Source: Tetramitus jugosus (lineage: Eukaryota; Heterolobosea; Eutetramitea; Acrasida; Vahlkampfiidae). From it: a stretch of DNA of 64,000 bases. Below the pieces are notes generated by a model. It was not told where the DNA came from. It ran no database searches and was given only the letters and a program-made list of their open reading frames with translations. Numbering within the stretch: the stretch's first letter is position 1; each line of letters begins with the position of its first letter. Shown here one piece after another: positions 19,017-29,462 of the stretch. The position numbers and the translations under genes were made by a program. The stretch lies in contig OW569378.1 of the NCBI GenBank assembly GCA_937625935.1, positions 62,001 to 126,000 on the forward strand, read 5' to 3'.

Positions 19017-20555
19017 ATGATAGAATCTGCAGAGCTTCAATTGAATGAACGGATCAGCTCGCTGAAGCAATTCATGAACCATGCGCTAGGAACTAACTCC
19101 AGCAGTGACTCATCAAGAAGATCTCCATCGAGCCTCGATAGTTCCCTAACACCTAGCTCAACAAGCACTTCACGGACGACTGAGAAGAGTACTACACTCG
19201 GAGACACTTCATTCTTCAATAATAGAACAATGTGGAACTCCACAGCCGAAACTGATGGAGAGAATGCAACGAAATCATACCGAGAGAAGAATCAAAAATT
19301 GATGACAAAGGTGATGCAACTCGAAGATTTGATCACCTCTTACTCAGCAAAATTGCAGTTATCAAACGAGGAAATTAGGGACTACGAACACAAATTGAAG
19401 CTGTGTAGGAAAGAGTTGGACAGTGAGGTGGATCGAAGACGAGCTAGCGAAAGAAGTTTGAAAGAACAGATGAGAAATATTCAACATAAATTAGAGGAAG
19501 TGCAGGCAGAACATGACGTACTGCAACAAAAAGAAAGGATAACATCTGAATCAAGAAAAACAATCGAGGAAATCAACAAAGAACTCGAAAAGAACAATGC
19601 GGACAAAGTTTTATTGATATCAGAACTACAGAAAGATTTAAATAAGAAGAAGATGGATATCAACGATTTAGAGCTAACAATTAGTGAGATTACAAACGAG
19701 AAAAAGCACTTGGAGGAGGATTTAGTGACAGAGAGACAAAATCGAGACAGAGACATTAATGAAGTCCAGAATGAAATCATTGCTCTGAATCAGAAGTCTT
19801 CCGATAACATCAAAAAGATCTTAAAAGAAAAGGAAAGAGAAAGGAGTAAATATGATCAGACAATCAACCACTTCAAGGATCAGATAACAAGCTTAGAGAA
19901 ACAAGTAGAATCCCTCAAGAAGAAAATGAGCGAAATTCAGGTGGAGAATAGCCAACTACAGTCGCAAGTTGTCTCAATGGATCAGAGAGAAAAATATTTC
20001 ACAGGGAAATTAAACTCATTACAAGACTCCCTAAACGAGCAGAAGACTCACTACTCACTCTTGCACCAAAATCATGTTCAGTTGCTGAGGGAAATCGAAT
20101 CGAATCAATCGTCTGAGAAGCGTTTGCAAGAAGAAACTGAAGATCGAGTCGCTCAGCTATTGGCCAAATTGAAGTTTGCAGAGGATCAAAACGCAGCTCT
20201 AATGCACAAAAATATGAATGTACAGAGGAACAACAATGGATTGTATGAAAAACTGAAGGAGCAGAACGAATTGCTACGGGCGAACGTGGATCAATTGCAA
20301 CGTGACAAGGATAACCTTGAAAGACAATTGAAACAACAGGAGGAGCATTGGAGACACCAAAACAATGAAGAGCACACATCAAGAACGACAACAGATTATT
20401 TGGGGCGAAGTTACTACTCCCCGTCACCTTTTCAAAGAGCTGAACGATTCAACAAGCCACCAAATTTTGTTAGACACAGCAATTATTTTACTCCATCTTC
20501 CATCAATATGTCTCCCATTGAATCCAAGTTGGAAGACAAGAGTATTGGAATCTGA
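19017..20555 (+). CDS. coiled-coil protein, function unknown
   Basis: Single exon, 512 aa. I do not recognise a family. Residues 1-90 are Ser/Thr-rich (SSSDSSRRSPSS-type). Residues about 85-455 form an almost unbroken heptad-rich coiled coil, high in Glu, Lys, Gln and Leu, with few Pro or Gly. The last 55 residues are Ser/Tyr/Pro/Arg-rich and non-helical, with repeated S-P and T-P sites (YYSPSPF, FTPSS, MSPIES). Such a rod with proline-directed phosphorylation sites suits a cytoskeletal, centrosomal or basal-body protein, but that is inference from composition alone. It is followed after 101 bases by the EEF1AKMT2-like gene on the same strand. Confidence 0.85.
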   Translation: MIESAELQLNERISSLKQFMNHALGTNSSSDSSRRSPSSLDSSLTPSSTSTSRTTEKSTTLGDTSFFNNRTMWNSTAETDGENATKSYREKNQKLMTKVMQLEDLITSYSAKLQLSNEEIRDYEHKLKLCRKELDSEVDRRRASERSLKEQMRNIQHKLEEVQAEHDVLQQKERITSESRKTIEEINKELEKNNADKVLLISELQKDLNKKKMDINDLELTISEITNEKKHLEEDLVTERQNRDRDINEVQNEIIALNQKSSDNIKKILKEKERERSKYDQTINHFKDQITSLEKQVESLKKKMSEIQVENSQLQSQVVSMDQREKYFTGKLNSLQDSLNEQKTHYSLLHQNHVQLLREIESNQSSEKRLQEETEDRVAQLLAKLKFAEDQNAALMHKNMNVQRNNNGLYEKLKEQNELLRANVDQLQRDKDNLERQLKQQEEHWRHQNNEEHTSRTTTDYLGRSYYSPSPFQRAERFNKPPNFVRHSNYFTPSSINMSPIESKLEDKSIGI

Positions 20556-20656
20556 AAGATGCCATTGTACTCAATACAACCATGTAATATTCCGATTTCT
20601 CTATCCAAAATTTCACACGAAAGAAACACCCGCCAAAAATCATCGCGCCAACAAAA

Positions 20657-21397
20657 ATGTCCACCACCACGCCACAAGAAGAACAAGCAACATCCCATCA
20701 AAGCAATGATGTTGTCGATCCAGCTCCATCCGTCCTAGGCACCCAACAATACTGGGACAACATCTATGTGAAAGAAGTTGAAAACTTTGAACAATTTGGA
20801 GACAAGGGAGAAGTGTGGTTCGGTGAAGATGTCCAAGACCGTGTTCTCATGCACATTGAAGAGGAATTTGAAGGAATTCTTGACTGCTCTACCACAAATG
20901 TGCTAGATCTAGGATGTGGAAATGGCATGTTCCTCATTCAACTGGGCCAAGAGTATCACTATGAGCATCTGTATGGTGTGGACTATTCTGAGCCAAGTAT
21001 TGAGCTCGCAAAGAAGATTGCACAAAAAGAAGAACTAAGCATACAGTATGAAGCTGTTGATTTTCTGGAGGAACAAGCTTTCAAGTCCAGTGCTCTGCTC
21101 ATGAATCAAAAGTTTCAGTTGATTCATGACAAGGGAACGTTTGATGCCATTTGTTTGTATGCTGAGAAGGAAAGTAGAGAAGCGTACAAGCAGAGAGTTC
21201 AAGAATTGCTTGCAACGGGAGAACCAGCTTACTTTGTGATTACGAGCTGTAATTGGACTCAACAGGAGCTATTGGTTCATTTCACAGGACTGTTTGATCT
21301 TCATAGCACCGTCAGTTATCCTTCATTTGAGTTTGGTGGATCCAAGGGTAGTACTGTTGCTACATGTGTCTTTAAGCACAAGAACACTGAATATTAA
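20657..21397 (+). CDS. EEF1AKMT2: eEF1A lysine methyltransferase 2 (METTL10 / See1 family)
   Basis: Single exon, 246 aa. The family order is clear: LGTQQYWDNIYVKEVENF, GDKGEVWFGED, the SAM-binding DLGCGNGMFL (about 83-92), GVDYSEPSI, and the post-I/II block LIHDKGTFDAICL. This seven-beta-strand enzyme trimethylates a lysine of elongation factor 1A in yeast and human, and the substrate is likely conserved. The 35-residue Thr/Gln/Ser-rich N-terminus is extra. The short leader holds CCCGCCAA (20629-20636) and GCGCCAA, versions of the GC motif seen before other genes of this window. It ends 66 bases from the stop of the opposite-strand four-TM gene. Confidence 0.92.
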   Translation: MSTTTPQEEQATSHQSNDVVDPAPSVLGTQQYWDNIYVKEVENFEQFGDKGEVWFGEDVQDRVLMHIEEEFEGILDCSTTNVLDLGCGNGMFLIQLGQEYHYEHLYGVDYSEPSIELAKKIAQKEELSIQYEAVDFLEEQAFKSSALLMNQKFQLIHDKGTFDAICLYAEKESREAYKQRVQELLATGEPAYFVITSCNWTQQELLVHFTGLFDLHSTVSYPSFEFGGSKGSTVATCVFKHKNTEY

Positions 21398-21462
21398 ATG
21401 TGAAAGGCAAACTGTTGTTATTTATTTTGTCTATGTACATGAGATTTGCATGTTTTGTTCTT

Positions 21463-22290
21463 TTAGACCATGGAAGTTGGTCGAACCATTGGGGCAGTCT
21501 GAGCCATTGTGGCAGCTTGTGGAGGCATGACATTGGACTTGTTCTGGTGAGATCCCAAATGACTGCATGCAGCCCAGTTCAACATCAAGAAAGGCAGGAG
21601 TGACATCATAGAGATGATGTTACCAGCCAACATGATTCTGAGACCACGTCTTGCATCGTTACAACTTCCTCCAGCAACACCGAAACGAATACAATCATCA
21701 TTGGTGAAACCTCTGGAGACTTCGAGTCTGTAAGCATTGACAATAGTAGAGGCAAAATAGTAACCCAAAAGACCGAGAATCAAGAGTTGATTAATGAAGG
21801 CAGGAATGAGGAACAAGTACTTGAGTTTGTTGGTGGCTTCTCTCTTTGTGTGTTGATACTGGTTGGCATCATTGTTGAACTTTGTAATGTTCTTCTCATG
21901 TCTCATTGCACACAAACTGAACAAGAGGGCACCAAGACCAGTAAGGAGAACAGCAGGAATGAGAGCAGCAGAGATAATCCAGAGAGCCAAGTATCGGTTA
22001 GAATTCCAGACAAAGTCACCAGCGGCGTTGAACACATTTGGTCCCTTACCATTGAGAACCGCACCCGCAATGTCGAGACCGAGAGCCGTCAGAGCCAAAA
22101 CCAGACCAGTCAATGTCAGAACAACTTGCCAGAATCTCATCCAAAGGTTTCTGTAGTGACCTTGTCTGTGGAAGGCCTTTGGTTCCACAACACCAGTCGT
22201 GGCCATCATTGGACCTTGATTTATAGGGGCATTCATTCGAGGAGGACCAGAAATGAAGCCAGAGCTTGGTGGAATTGCAGCAGTACTCAT
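21463..22290 (-). CDS. four-transmembrane protein, function unknown
   Basis: Single exon, 275 aa. Residues 1-45 are Pro/Gly/Met/Ala-rich. Four hydrophobic helices follow at about 50-75, 98-128, 158-185 and 218-243. The first extracellular or lumenal loop contains GDFVWNSNRYLALW; the second holds a DDCIRFGVAGGSCND segment with two Cys that could form a disulfide. The C-terminal tail is again Met/Ala/Pro/Thr-rich. The layout resembles claudin/tetraspan-type proteins in topology only. I see no family signature (no CCG of tetraspanins, no W-GLW-C-C of claudins), so no function is assigned. Unusually high Ala/Met/Pro for this genome and well-formed codons suggest good expression. Confidence 0.85.
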   Translation of the reverse strand: MSTAAIPPSSGFISGPPRMNAPINQGPMMATTGVVEPKAFHRQGHYRNLWMRFWQVVLTLTGLVLALTALGLDIAGAVLNGKGPNVFNAAGDFVWNSNRYLALWIISAALIPAVLLTGLGALLFSLCAMRHEKNITKFNNDANQYQHTKREATNKLKYLFLIPAFINQLLILGLLGYYFASTIVNAYRLEVSRGFTNDDCIRFGVAGGSCNDARRGLRIMLAGNIISMMSLLPFLMLNWAACSHLGSHQNKSNVMPPQAATMAQTAPMVRPTSMV

Positions 22291-22641
22291 TGTAGTGTGA
22301 AAAGTTGATTCGAATATACAAGAAGAGGGTTGTCTTTTAGTTTTTGTGTTGTATTTGAAGAGATATTCACATAAATTCTGGAGAGAATTTTATAGCCTCA
22401 GAGTGGGGAGGGATGTCTCTGCTGACAGATCAGTTGACAAAACCCTGAATAGAATCAACCTAAAAACAGTTTCGCTTTGGTTCACACGAACTTTTTCAAC
22501 CCAGAAATAATGTTTCTCTAAGGATTCGGGTGTCACTGGATGATCGCATAACATTTTTCGCGGGCGGTCAGTACCTAAAACTTTTCCTTCATTGTATCAA
22601 TTAGGTAGATATGACGGAGAATCGCTTTTTTTACAATTTAT
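22291..22641. other. intergenic region, RING gene end to four-TM gene promoter
   Basis: 351 bases between two minus-strand genes' boundary (four-TM start, RING stop). A CGCGGGCGG tract near 22560-22568 stands out from the AT-rich surroundings and may be a promoter element or part of a 3' region. No coding frame is supported. Confidence 0.4.
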
Positions 22642-24051
22642 TTACATAACGAGGCATGAATCGGAGCTGTCTTTGGAGCTTGTGGGTAAACCCATGGCTC
22701 GTGCACTCTGTACATTGAAGCTTGAGATATCCGGGACTCTTCTCTGCTGTTGCGATTGTGATTGTAGTTGTGACGATGGCTCCTCTGTGATCACATGACT
22801 GGATTGCTCGCCTGTCGTACTATTCGCCACAGCTGGTTCTTGACTCGTCACCGTAGGGAACATTACTTCTTCCATCTTGTGTATCAGATTGTTCAACAGT
22901 GCTCTTGCCATATGAATTGAATACTTGCACGAAGCTTCAATTCTAAAATAGGGGACAAACGATGCTGTTTCTTCATCCTCCAGATCCTGTTCCTCTTCCT
23001 CTTTCACCTCATCACTTTTCTCTTGTTGTTCATCATGATGATAACTCACAACACAGTATTCATCATCATCACCCGATGGATGATCATGATGATGACTCTC
23101 TTGTTGTTGCAGTTCATGAATATGATGATTCTGTTGTTGAATCACATGTGATGACTCATGAACAATTTCAATCTTTGAAGCACCAGATTGATGCTCAATT
23201 TGAATCAATTGCTTATAAAAAGCAGCACTTGCACCATTGTCTCCCATCCCTGAATGATGATTGTCAATATTCTGTCGTTCTCTGCTCTCTGTTTCTTTGA
23301 GCAAACGATACGATTCCAAAGGAAACTTTAAATAATCAACAATTGTGTTATGATTCACACGTAAATCATATTGAATGAGTAATCGAGCAATTTGTGCACT
23401 TTTTGCTTCTTTTGCTTTGATTTGGAGCTCATCTCGAACAATCGTTATACTACTACTACTACTACCATTGTTATTGTTGTTATTATCAATGTCATGGTTG
23501 ACCTGTTTTTCCAAATGATAAATGATGATGGCATCTGATAGCTTCATCCACCTTTCAATCATTTGTCTCTGAATAGGTACATGTTGCTCGTTTTTTACAT
23601 ATTCTACAATGCTAAACAATTGATCATTGTTGTTGCTGCTCGTGAAAGCTTTCGAGGAAGGCGACGACAGCGATTGCTTCATCGATGAAGCAGCCACAAA
23701 AGCATTTTCGCCGTCGACTACGGATTTTGATTGAACCTTCAACCGCTCGACCATATTTTTAAGCGTTAAATTAGGAGTGGCGCGATCGGAGAAACAAACC
23801 GCCCGACATGACGGACAATTGAATGAGATTTTCGAAGAAGAAGGACTGGAGGAGGTGGATGAAGAGTTGAATAAGGATGACATGGCCGAGAATGGAGATG
23901 GTGCGGATAATGAAACTGCTGTTCCCCACTCTTCCATTTGATTCATGCATTGTTTGCAGAGGTTGTGAGAGCATGGAAACATGTACGGATCTTCATAAAG
24001 TTCGAGACATATGGGACACGTAAGTTCTTCAATCATATCATTGTAGTCCAT
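22642..24051 (-). CDS. RING finger protein with C-terminal CaaX box
   Basis: Single exon, 469 aa. A C3HC4 RING begins at residue 12 (CPIC), with FPCSHNLCKQC (about 27-36). A 43-residue Ser-rich insertion follows before the last pair CPSC (about 80-83). The expanded loop makes this an unusual RING, but all eight ligands are present. The body has an Asn-rich run, a helical segment with KQVN...DLRVNHNTIVDY, and an acidic Gln/His/Glu region. The C-terminus ends CLVM, a fitting CaaX prenylation signal (farnesyl type by its Met). A membrane-tethered ubiquitin E3 ligase is the best inference; the TRIM-like start without a visible B-box means no named family. It diverges from the mitochondrial gene that starts at 24236. 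Confidence 0.85.
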   Translation of the reverse strand: MDYNDMIEELTCPICLELYEDPYMFPCSHNLCKQCMNQMEEWGTAVSLSAPSPFSAMSSLFNSSSTSSSPSSSKISFNCPSCRAVCFSDRATPNLTLKNMVERLKVQSKSVVDGENAFVAASSMKQSLSSPSSKAFTSSNNNDQLFSIVEYVKNEQHVPIQRQMIERWMKLSDAIIIYHLEKQVNHDIDNNNNNNGSSSSSITIVRDELQIKAKEAKSAQIARLLIQYDLRVNHNTIVDYLKFPLESYRLLKETESRERQNIDNHHSGMGDNGASAAFYKQLIQIEHQSGASKIEIVHESSHVIQQQNHHIHELQQQESHHHDHPSGDDDEYCVVSYHHDEQQEKSDEVKEEEEQDLEDEETASFVPYFRIEASCKYSIHMARALLNNLIHKMEEVMFPTVTSQEPAVANSTTGEQSSHVITEEPSSQLQSQSQQQRRVPDISSFNVQSARAMGLPTSSKDSSDSCLVM

Positions 24052-24235
24052 CTCGCTTCTTGTGTTTGTTGTTGTTTGCGTTCGTTTTTGTTCTCTGGAA
24101 AGTCTTTTGTTGGAAGATCATTTTTCAATGGTCGGAAGAATCACAATTGTGGTTATTTCTGCGACATGGCGGCAAAATGGAACGGAGTTCACACACAACA
24201 AAGAAAAAAACAAGAGTGGCGTCAGAAGCACAACA
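24052..24235. promoter_or_regulatory. divergent promoter region, RING gene / mitochondrial gene
   Basis: 184 bases between outward-facing starts. ATGGCGGCAAAATGG near 24164 contains a GGCGG core like the GC motifs elsewhere in the window. An in-frame ATG here could lengthen the plus-strand protein, but it would remove the presequence character of its N-terminus. Confidence 0.35.
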
Positions 24236-25577
24236 ATGAATCATTTATTGACATCTTCCTCATCTTATTCATCGCTATACAAGTTAGTGACCAGACGGTA
24301 CTCACCATCTGCATCATTCAATCGAATTGTTCAATCACCTCAAAATGCTCTCAAAAAATCAATGTCAAATTGTTTGTCAATGATCAACAACAACAACAAC
24401 AACAACAACATGAATCATCAATATCACACCAATCATCACCAAAAATCAACGCCGTTTATCCATCATCATCGCAACAAGCAAAATTTGACAATGACCATTG
24501 ATCTCATTCATCGACACTATGCCACTACTACTTTAGCAAACAAATCATCGAATAGCAATGTCAGTCAAGAGGCAATAAACGCAAATCAACAACAACAAAA
24601 ATCAGATCAAGAAACAAAAGAAGAGGAAACAACAGAAGAAGCAAAGATTGATCCAGAAGTCGAAGCAAAAGCAAAGAAACGAAGAAGAAGAAATTGGATC
24701 ATTTTCCTCTCTGTTTTTTCATTGTTGGGTCTCTCTGGTTTCACCATTTACAAGCTGTTTAATGTTGTCATGGAAGGAGGTACCATTCTTGAAAAAATGG
24801 CGGGAAGAGTCGAAGGAAAATATGCCAATAAGACGTCAAAAGCTGTGGAGAAGGCGAGCATGGCCATGCATCAAGGAATGGAAAAATTGATTGAAGCTTT
24901 GGAGAAGGATCAACAATTGAGAGAGAAGGTTGAGTTGGTGTTGGGTGAGTTGGATCATTCTAGTGATCCACACAACGAGAATCATTTACGATTGTTGAAC
25001 ACCAACTTTGTGCAATTGATTAGTCATCGATTGTACTTTTTAGTGAGAAAGTATGTTGTTTCATTTGAAGCATTTCATTTTTTTTCATTGAATCAATTCT
25101 AACATTGGACATTTATCATTGTGGTGATGCAGGGATGGACACTGGAACAAGAATTATTATGAGGCTCGTATTCAATACTTTTTCCCTGTTGTGAACAGTG
25201 AGACTGGTGCGATTGCAATTATGAAAGCTACACTATTGACAGAGGATGGAATGAATGAGGAGAGTGATGCGTTGCATTTGGAGTCTGTTCATTTGTGTGA
25301 TGCAGGTCCTTTTGCCGTTCAATTCTCGTCTCAGTTCTTTGCTCAGATTTATGAATTTTTCATGGAGAAGGATTTGGTGTATGGATGGCACAATTACAGT
25401 AAGAATGAACACGAGATTGAAGTGTACAGAAATAAGGAATTGCAAAATCGATTCAAGTCAGTGTTGCCTACACTGTTACCTCCTGCAATCAAACCAAACT
25501 TGGAGCCACTTGTTGGCTTCTTGTTCCCTGATACAATAGACACTCGTTTGTTATTGCCTCCTACACCTGCATTCTAG
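24236..25577 (+). CDS. single-TM protein, probably mitochondrial inner membrane; function unknown
   Basis: Model: 24236-25050 and 25133-25577, 419 aa; intron 82 bp, donor GTATGT, phase-2 junction (VRK|DGHW). The N-terminus from MNHLLTSSSSYSS is Ser/Arg/Asn/His-rich without acidic residues for about 100 positions and includes RHYATTT, resembling a presequence cleavage site. A Glu/Gln-rich stretch then leads to a KKRRRRN basic patch and one TM helix (about 152-175). The remaining 240 residues are soluble. The layout of presequence, TM and C-terminal soluble domain recalls Tim21/Coa1-type proteins, but I see no specific motif, so the name is withheld. Confidence 0.8.
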
Positions 25578-25806
25578 ATACTCTCATATTGTAAGGGTTG
25601 TTTTTTTGGCAGACGCGATAAAAGTATTTTTGTGCATTTTTTGTTTTAGTTACAAATTTGGTCAACTGACCCAAACTATCTTTTTTCCTTAATATCCTTA
25701 GACCTTTAGATCGATCTTCTCGCATGTGCCATTGACAAACCTTTTTGCGCGAAACAACTCAATCGACCGATTGTCTTATAGCAATTGAACACATCTGGCA
25801 ACAATC

Positions 25807-27213
25807 ATGCACATCGACTGGAAGGATCTGGTGCGTTTTCCCTCACTCATCTGGTATGATTATTTGATCTTTGGAGGAATCAGTATTTCAGTAGTTTTGT
25901 TTGCTGGTCTCTGCTCTGGTCTCACTCTCGGTCTATTATCCATTGATAAACTGTCGCTCGACATCTTGCTCAACGCCGGCACAGACAAGGAGAAGAAATA
26001 TGCCAGAAAATTGAAACCGATTCTTCGGAGGTATCACTTGTTATTGGTGACTCTTTTGTTGTGGAATGCACTTGCTATGGAGGCTCTTCCCTTATTTCTG
26101 AATCGAATGGTTCCCGAGTTCTTGGCCATTCTTCTCTCTGTTTCGTTTGTGCTGATATTTGGAGAGGTGTTGCCACAGGCTGTCATTTCGAGGTACGGAC
26201 TTGCTATAGGAGGTAATTTGTCCTGGCTCGTTCACATACTAATTATTGTTGCGTTGCCTGTGGCTCTACCTGTGAGTTTTGCGCTCGATTGGATGTTAGG
26301 AGCGGATAATGAGAACACATACTACAAGAGAGCAGAGTTGAAGGAACTGGTAAGTATTCATGCCCAACCTGGTGCAGGTGGAATTCTGTCTGATGATGAA
26401 ATTGCTGTGATTCGAGGTGCTCTGGAACTCAAGGAAAAGAAGGTCGAGAGTATTGTAACACCAATCAACCATGTCTACATGCTCTCTCTGGATCAAAAGA
26501 TGGATGAGAATTTAGTGGACGAAATATTGAAGACAGGACATTCCAGAGTTCCAGTATACAGAGGAAACGATCGTCAGGATATTGTTGGGCTTCTACTGAT
26601 CAAGAACCTCATCAAGTTGAACCCAACGAAAGCAGTTCCCGTGTCTCAACTGGAACTCCGAGAATTAAATACGGTAGCTCCTGATACTCACTTGTGGGAT
26701 GTTTTAAACATGTTTAAGAGTGGAAAGAGGAGTCACATGGCTCTCGTGCGAAAATGGATCACTCCAGCAGAACAAAAAGATCTAGAAATCGCAGGCGACA
26801 CAAATTCAACAAGAGAATGCATCATTGGTATTGTCACCCTCGAGGATGTTTTCGAGGAGTTGATACAAAAGGAGATTGTCGATGAAACTGATGTATTCGT
26901 GAATGTGGAAAGACAAGAGAAAGTGGCGGACATGTTTAGACGCATTACATCAACGATAAAAAAGAAACCAAGTTTACTGAGGGTCCACGTTCCTCCACAC
27001 TCCCCCTCCAAGAGGGCATTCTTAATCCGAAACTATGGTACCTCTGGACATCGGAATGGACTGGCTGCATCAGGAGCCGACGACATTCGAAGAGCGGTCA
27101 GTGCCTCAAGCCCCATTGCACACTCAAGACCCTACACAAACACAAGAGACGAAAGCTATAGATTACCAATTATTGCCTCTGAGGCCTCATTCCTCGTCCC
27201 ACCACACCCATAG
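25807..27213 (+). CDS. CNNM / Mam3-type DUF21-CBS protein
   Basis: Single exon, 468 aa. A DUF21 membrane domain with four hydrophobic segments (residues about 18-175) contains the hallmark GLCSGLTLGLLSID (about 38-51) and FGEVLPQAVISRYG. An acidic-helix linker RAELKELV leads to a CBS pair (about 215-370: VTPINHVYML, GHSRVPVYRG, GIVTLEDVFEELI). The C-terminal 100 residues are Ser/Arg/Pro-rich and disordered. Animal CNNMs act in magnesium efflux; yeast Mam3 is vacuolar and affects manganese. There is no cyclic-nucleotide-binding homology domain here, so it is closer to the Mam3 type. A TTTTTGCGCG element lies about 60 bases upstream. Confidence 0.9.
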   Translation: MHIDWKDLVRFPSLIWYDYLIFGGISISVVLFAGLCSGLTLGLLSIDKLSLDILLNAGTDKEKKYARKLKPILRRYHLLLVTLLLWNALAMEALPLFLNRMVPEFLAILLSVSFVLIFGEVLPQAVISRYGLAIGGNLSWLVHILIIVALPVALPVSFALDWMLGADNENTYYKRAELKELVSIHAQPGAGGILSDDEIAVIRGALELKEKKVESIVTPINHVYMLSLDQKMDENLVDEILKTGHSRVPVYRGNDRQDIVGLLLIKNLIKLNPTKAVPVSQLELRELNTVAPDTHLWDVLNMFKSGKRSHMALVRKWITPAEQKDLEIAGDTNSTRECIIGIVTLEDVFEELIQKEIVDETDVFVNVERQEKVADMFRRITSTIKKKPSLLRVHVPPHSPSKRAFLIRNYGTSGHRNGLAASGADDIRRAVSASSPIAHSRPYTNTRDESYRLPIIASEASFLVPPHP

Positions 27214-27387
27214 CCACACAACTTGGCACTCAATTTCTCCGCTGTCATTGCCGCCACGGACTAGCCGTTACATTCGACTCTTGAAAAATCAAAACCAGAC
27301 AAATTAAATTAATCATCTAAAATAAACGAACAACACTGAAACAACCAACTGTTCTTGTTCTCTGACACTGCCCCTAGGTATAAATTT

Positions 27388-29403
27388 ATGAGTAGTCCTA
27401 CCCTTGCTCCTCCACAACAAGAAGAAGAAAGTTTATCGTCGCTTTTACAGCAAATTGAAATGATGAAGTCTTCCACAACACCTACGAAACGAAAGATTGG
27501 TATCCTGAAGGAAAGGAACCACAATATTGCTGAAGACGCTCAAACACATCTATCAGCAGATCAACTCCCTTCCAAATCCGAGAAGAAACTGTCGTTTGCT
27601 GAAGAATTGGACAAGGAAAATTTTCCATCTCCTCTTTCTGATCGAAGCGTGTCATCTGTGAGCTCATTGCCTGATCAACAGAGCTTTTCAGGATCCATTG
27701 AATTATTGGCACTTCAAAGAGAGTTGAAAGCGTCCAGAAAAGCTTACAAGGTGCTCGAGAAATCATATAGAACACTCAAGGAAACATCAAAGAGAATGAA
27801 GATGGAATACAATGCACAAAAGAAGCTTAGAACTCAATTTGAGGAGGAAAATGACTTGTTAAAAACACAAGTTGATGTCATCAAGAAAGAAAAGCTTTCA
27901 ATTGAGAGCACAATCTCCAACGAATGGTCTTCTAAGCTTAGTGATTTGGAGACTGAAAAGAACAAGCTAATTGATCAGTTACAGCTTGATTTGAACACTG
28001 AGAAGCAAGCAAACATGGACGTAAAGACTCAATGTGACCAATTGATTCAAGAAAAGGAGGCAACGATTGAATCATTGCAAGCTGATGTTACCTCACTGAA
28101 ACAATCGATTGAAGATACAGTGTCTGAACATCAGACGAAACTCACTGAAATGTTGCAACAAACAAGTGAAAGTTATCGAATTCGATGCGAAGAATTGATC
28201 CATCAAACAAAGGAAGAAACCATGCACAGTATTGTCCCTCCTCTGCGCTCTCAGTTGGAAGAGAAGCAACAATTGATTGACTCTTTGCAAATGGAACTTG
28301 AGACATCTCGCAAGCAAAACAAGGAACAAGCTGAGAGGATACGAGAGCTGGAATTATTGGCCAACAAAACTGACAAGGAAATGCTTGCCTATTCTACTAA
28401 ACAATCTGAGAGCGATGCCACAATGAATGGATTGATCGAATTGTACAAGTATGCTGCAGAATTGCGTGAGAATGAATTATTGGCTACGAGTGATAAGTAT
28501 TCTCAAACAATTCAAGAACTCAACCAGAGTTTGGAGGAAAGAGAAGAGCAAATGGCTCAAATGGTGCACTCCTTCGAGCAAAGCCGAAATGAATTTTTAA
28601 CCATGAAGACAAAGATTGAAGAATGTTCAATCGTGAATGTCGAGGAGAGAGATGAGTTGGAAACCTATAGAAATGAAGTATCAGAACTTCAGAACATAAC
28701 AGATCAACTCTCCCAAAATCTCAATGCTTTGGATGAAAGGTATCAACAACTCCAAACTGAACACAAGAATCAAGAATTGGAATTCCAATCATTGCTCAGG
28801 CTAGATGAAAGAGAATCAGAGAACATGTCGAAGTATTTCCAAGAATTGCACGAGGAACAACAAAGCACACACCAGATGAGAGAAGAAGAGCTTCTTCATA
28901 CTATTAAGCAATATGAAAGACAGCAACAAGTGTCTGATAAGAAACAGAATCAATTGAAGAAAGAATTGGCTTTATTCAGCCAGAGAGATCAAGAATTGAT
29001 CTTCCGAACTCAAGCTATGTCCGTTGAAATCCTAAACTTGACCAACTCGAAGAAGACTCTCGACAAGCATTTGCGAATCATTGCAGAATCAGTTGACCAA
29101 ATTAACGAGCTCATGAATACAATCAGGCAATCTCATTCACAGAAGAAAACATTGCCTGAATGTATCTTCGCAATTAATGAACAGATTGTAGAAGTAAGAG
29201 ATTCATGTCATGCTGGTGATTATCAATATATTATCCAAGAATACGCGAATAGATGTATTACAGCAAATGAGTTGATTGTTGATTCAGTCATAAAAATGGA
29301 ACAAAAGCAACAGCAGTTTTTGAATCATTTCAGTCGAATAGCAGCAAAACAACAACAAAAGGTATCCAGACCTAAATCGAAATCGTTCTGGAAAAAAAAG
29401 TAA
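27388..29403 (+). CDS. long coiled-coil protein, function unknown
   Basis: Single exon, 671 aa, starting at ATG 27388 because the frame upstream begins only with a TTG. Residues 1-110 are low-complexity with Ser/Thr-Pro sites (SSTTPTKRK, FPSPLSDRS). From about 115 to 640 the sequence is a nearly continuous coiled coil dominated by Glu, Gln, Leu and Lys. The last 15 residues are basic (RPKSKSFWKKK), suggesting binding to an acidic partner such as tubulin or nucleic acid. I do not recognise the family. A cytoskeletal or centrosomal scaffold would fit. It converges on the LRR/coiled-coil gene with 59 bases between the stops. Confidence 0.88.
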   Translation: MSSPTLAPPQQEEESLSSLLQQIEMMKSSTTPTKRKIGILKERNHNIAEDAQTHLSADQLPSKSEKKLSFAEELDKENFPSPLSDRSVSSVSSLPDQQSFSGSIELLALQRELKASRKAYKVLEKSYRTLKETSKRMKMEYNAQKKLRTQFEEENDLLKTQVDVIKKEKLSIESTISNEWSSKLSDLETEKNKLIDQLQLDLNTEKQANMDVKTQCDQLIQEKEATIESLQADVTSLKQSIEDTVSEHQTKLTEMLQQTSESYRIRCEELIHQTKEETMHSIVPPLRSQLEEKQQLIDSLQMELETSRKQNKEQAERIRELELLANKTDKEMLAYSTKQSESDATMNGLIELYKYAAELRENELLATSDKYSQTIQELNQSLEEREEQMAQMVHSFEQSRNEFLTMKTKIEECSIVNVEERDELETYRNEVSELQNITDQLSQNLNALDERYQQLQTEHKNQELEFQSLLRLDERESENMSKYFQELHEEQQSTHQMREEELLHTIKQYERQQQVSDKKQNQLKKELALFSQRDQELIFRTQAMSVEILNLTNSKKTLDKHLRIIAESVDQINELMNTIRQSHSQKKTLPECIFAINEQIVEVRDSCHAGDYQYIIQEYANRCITANELIVDSVIKMEQKQQQFLNHFSRIAAKQQQKVSRPKSKSFWKKK

Positions 29404-29462
29404 TGGATGATGACCAGAGGACGGTTCAGCTTCTATTTGTATAAATATTATTAATTATTTCG

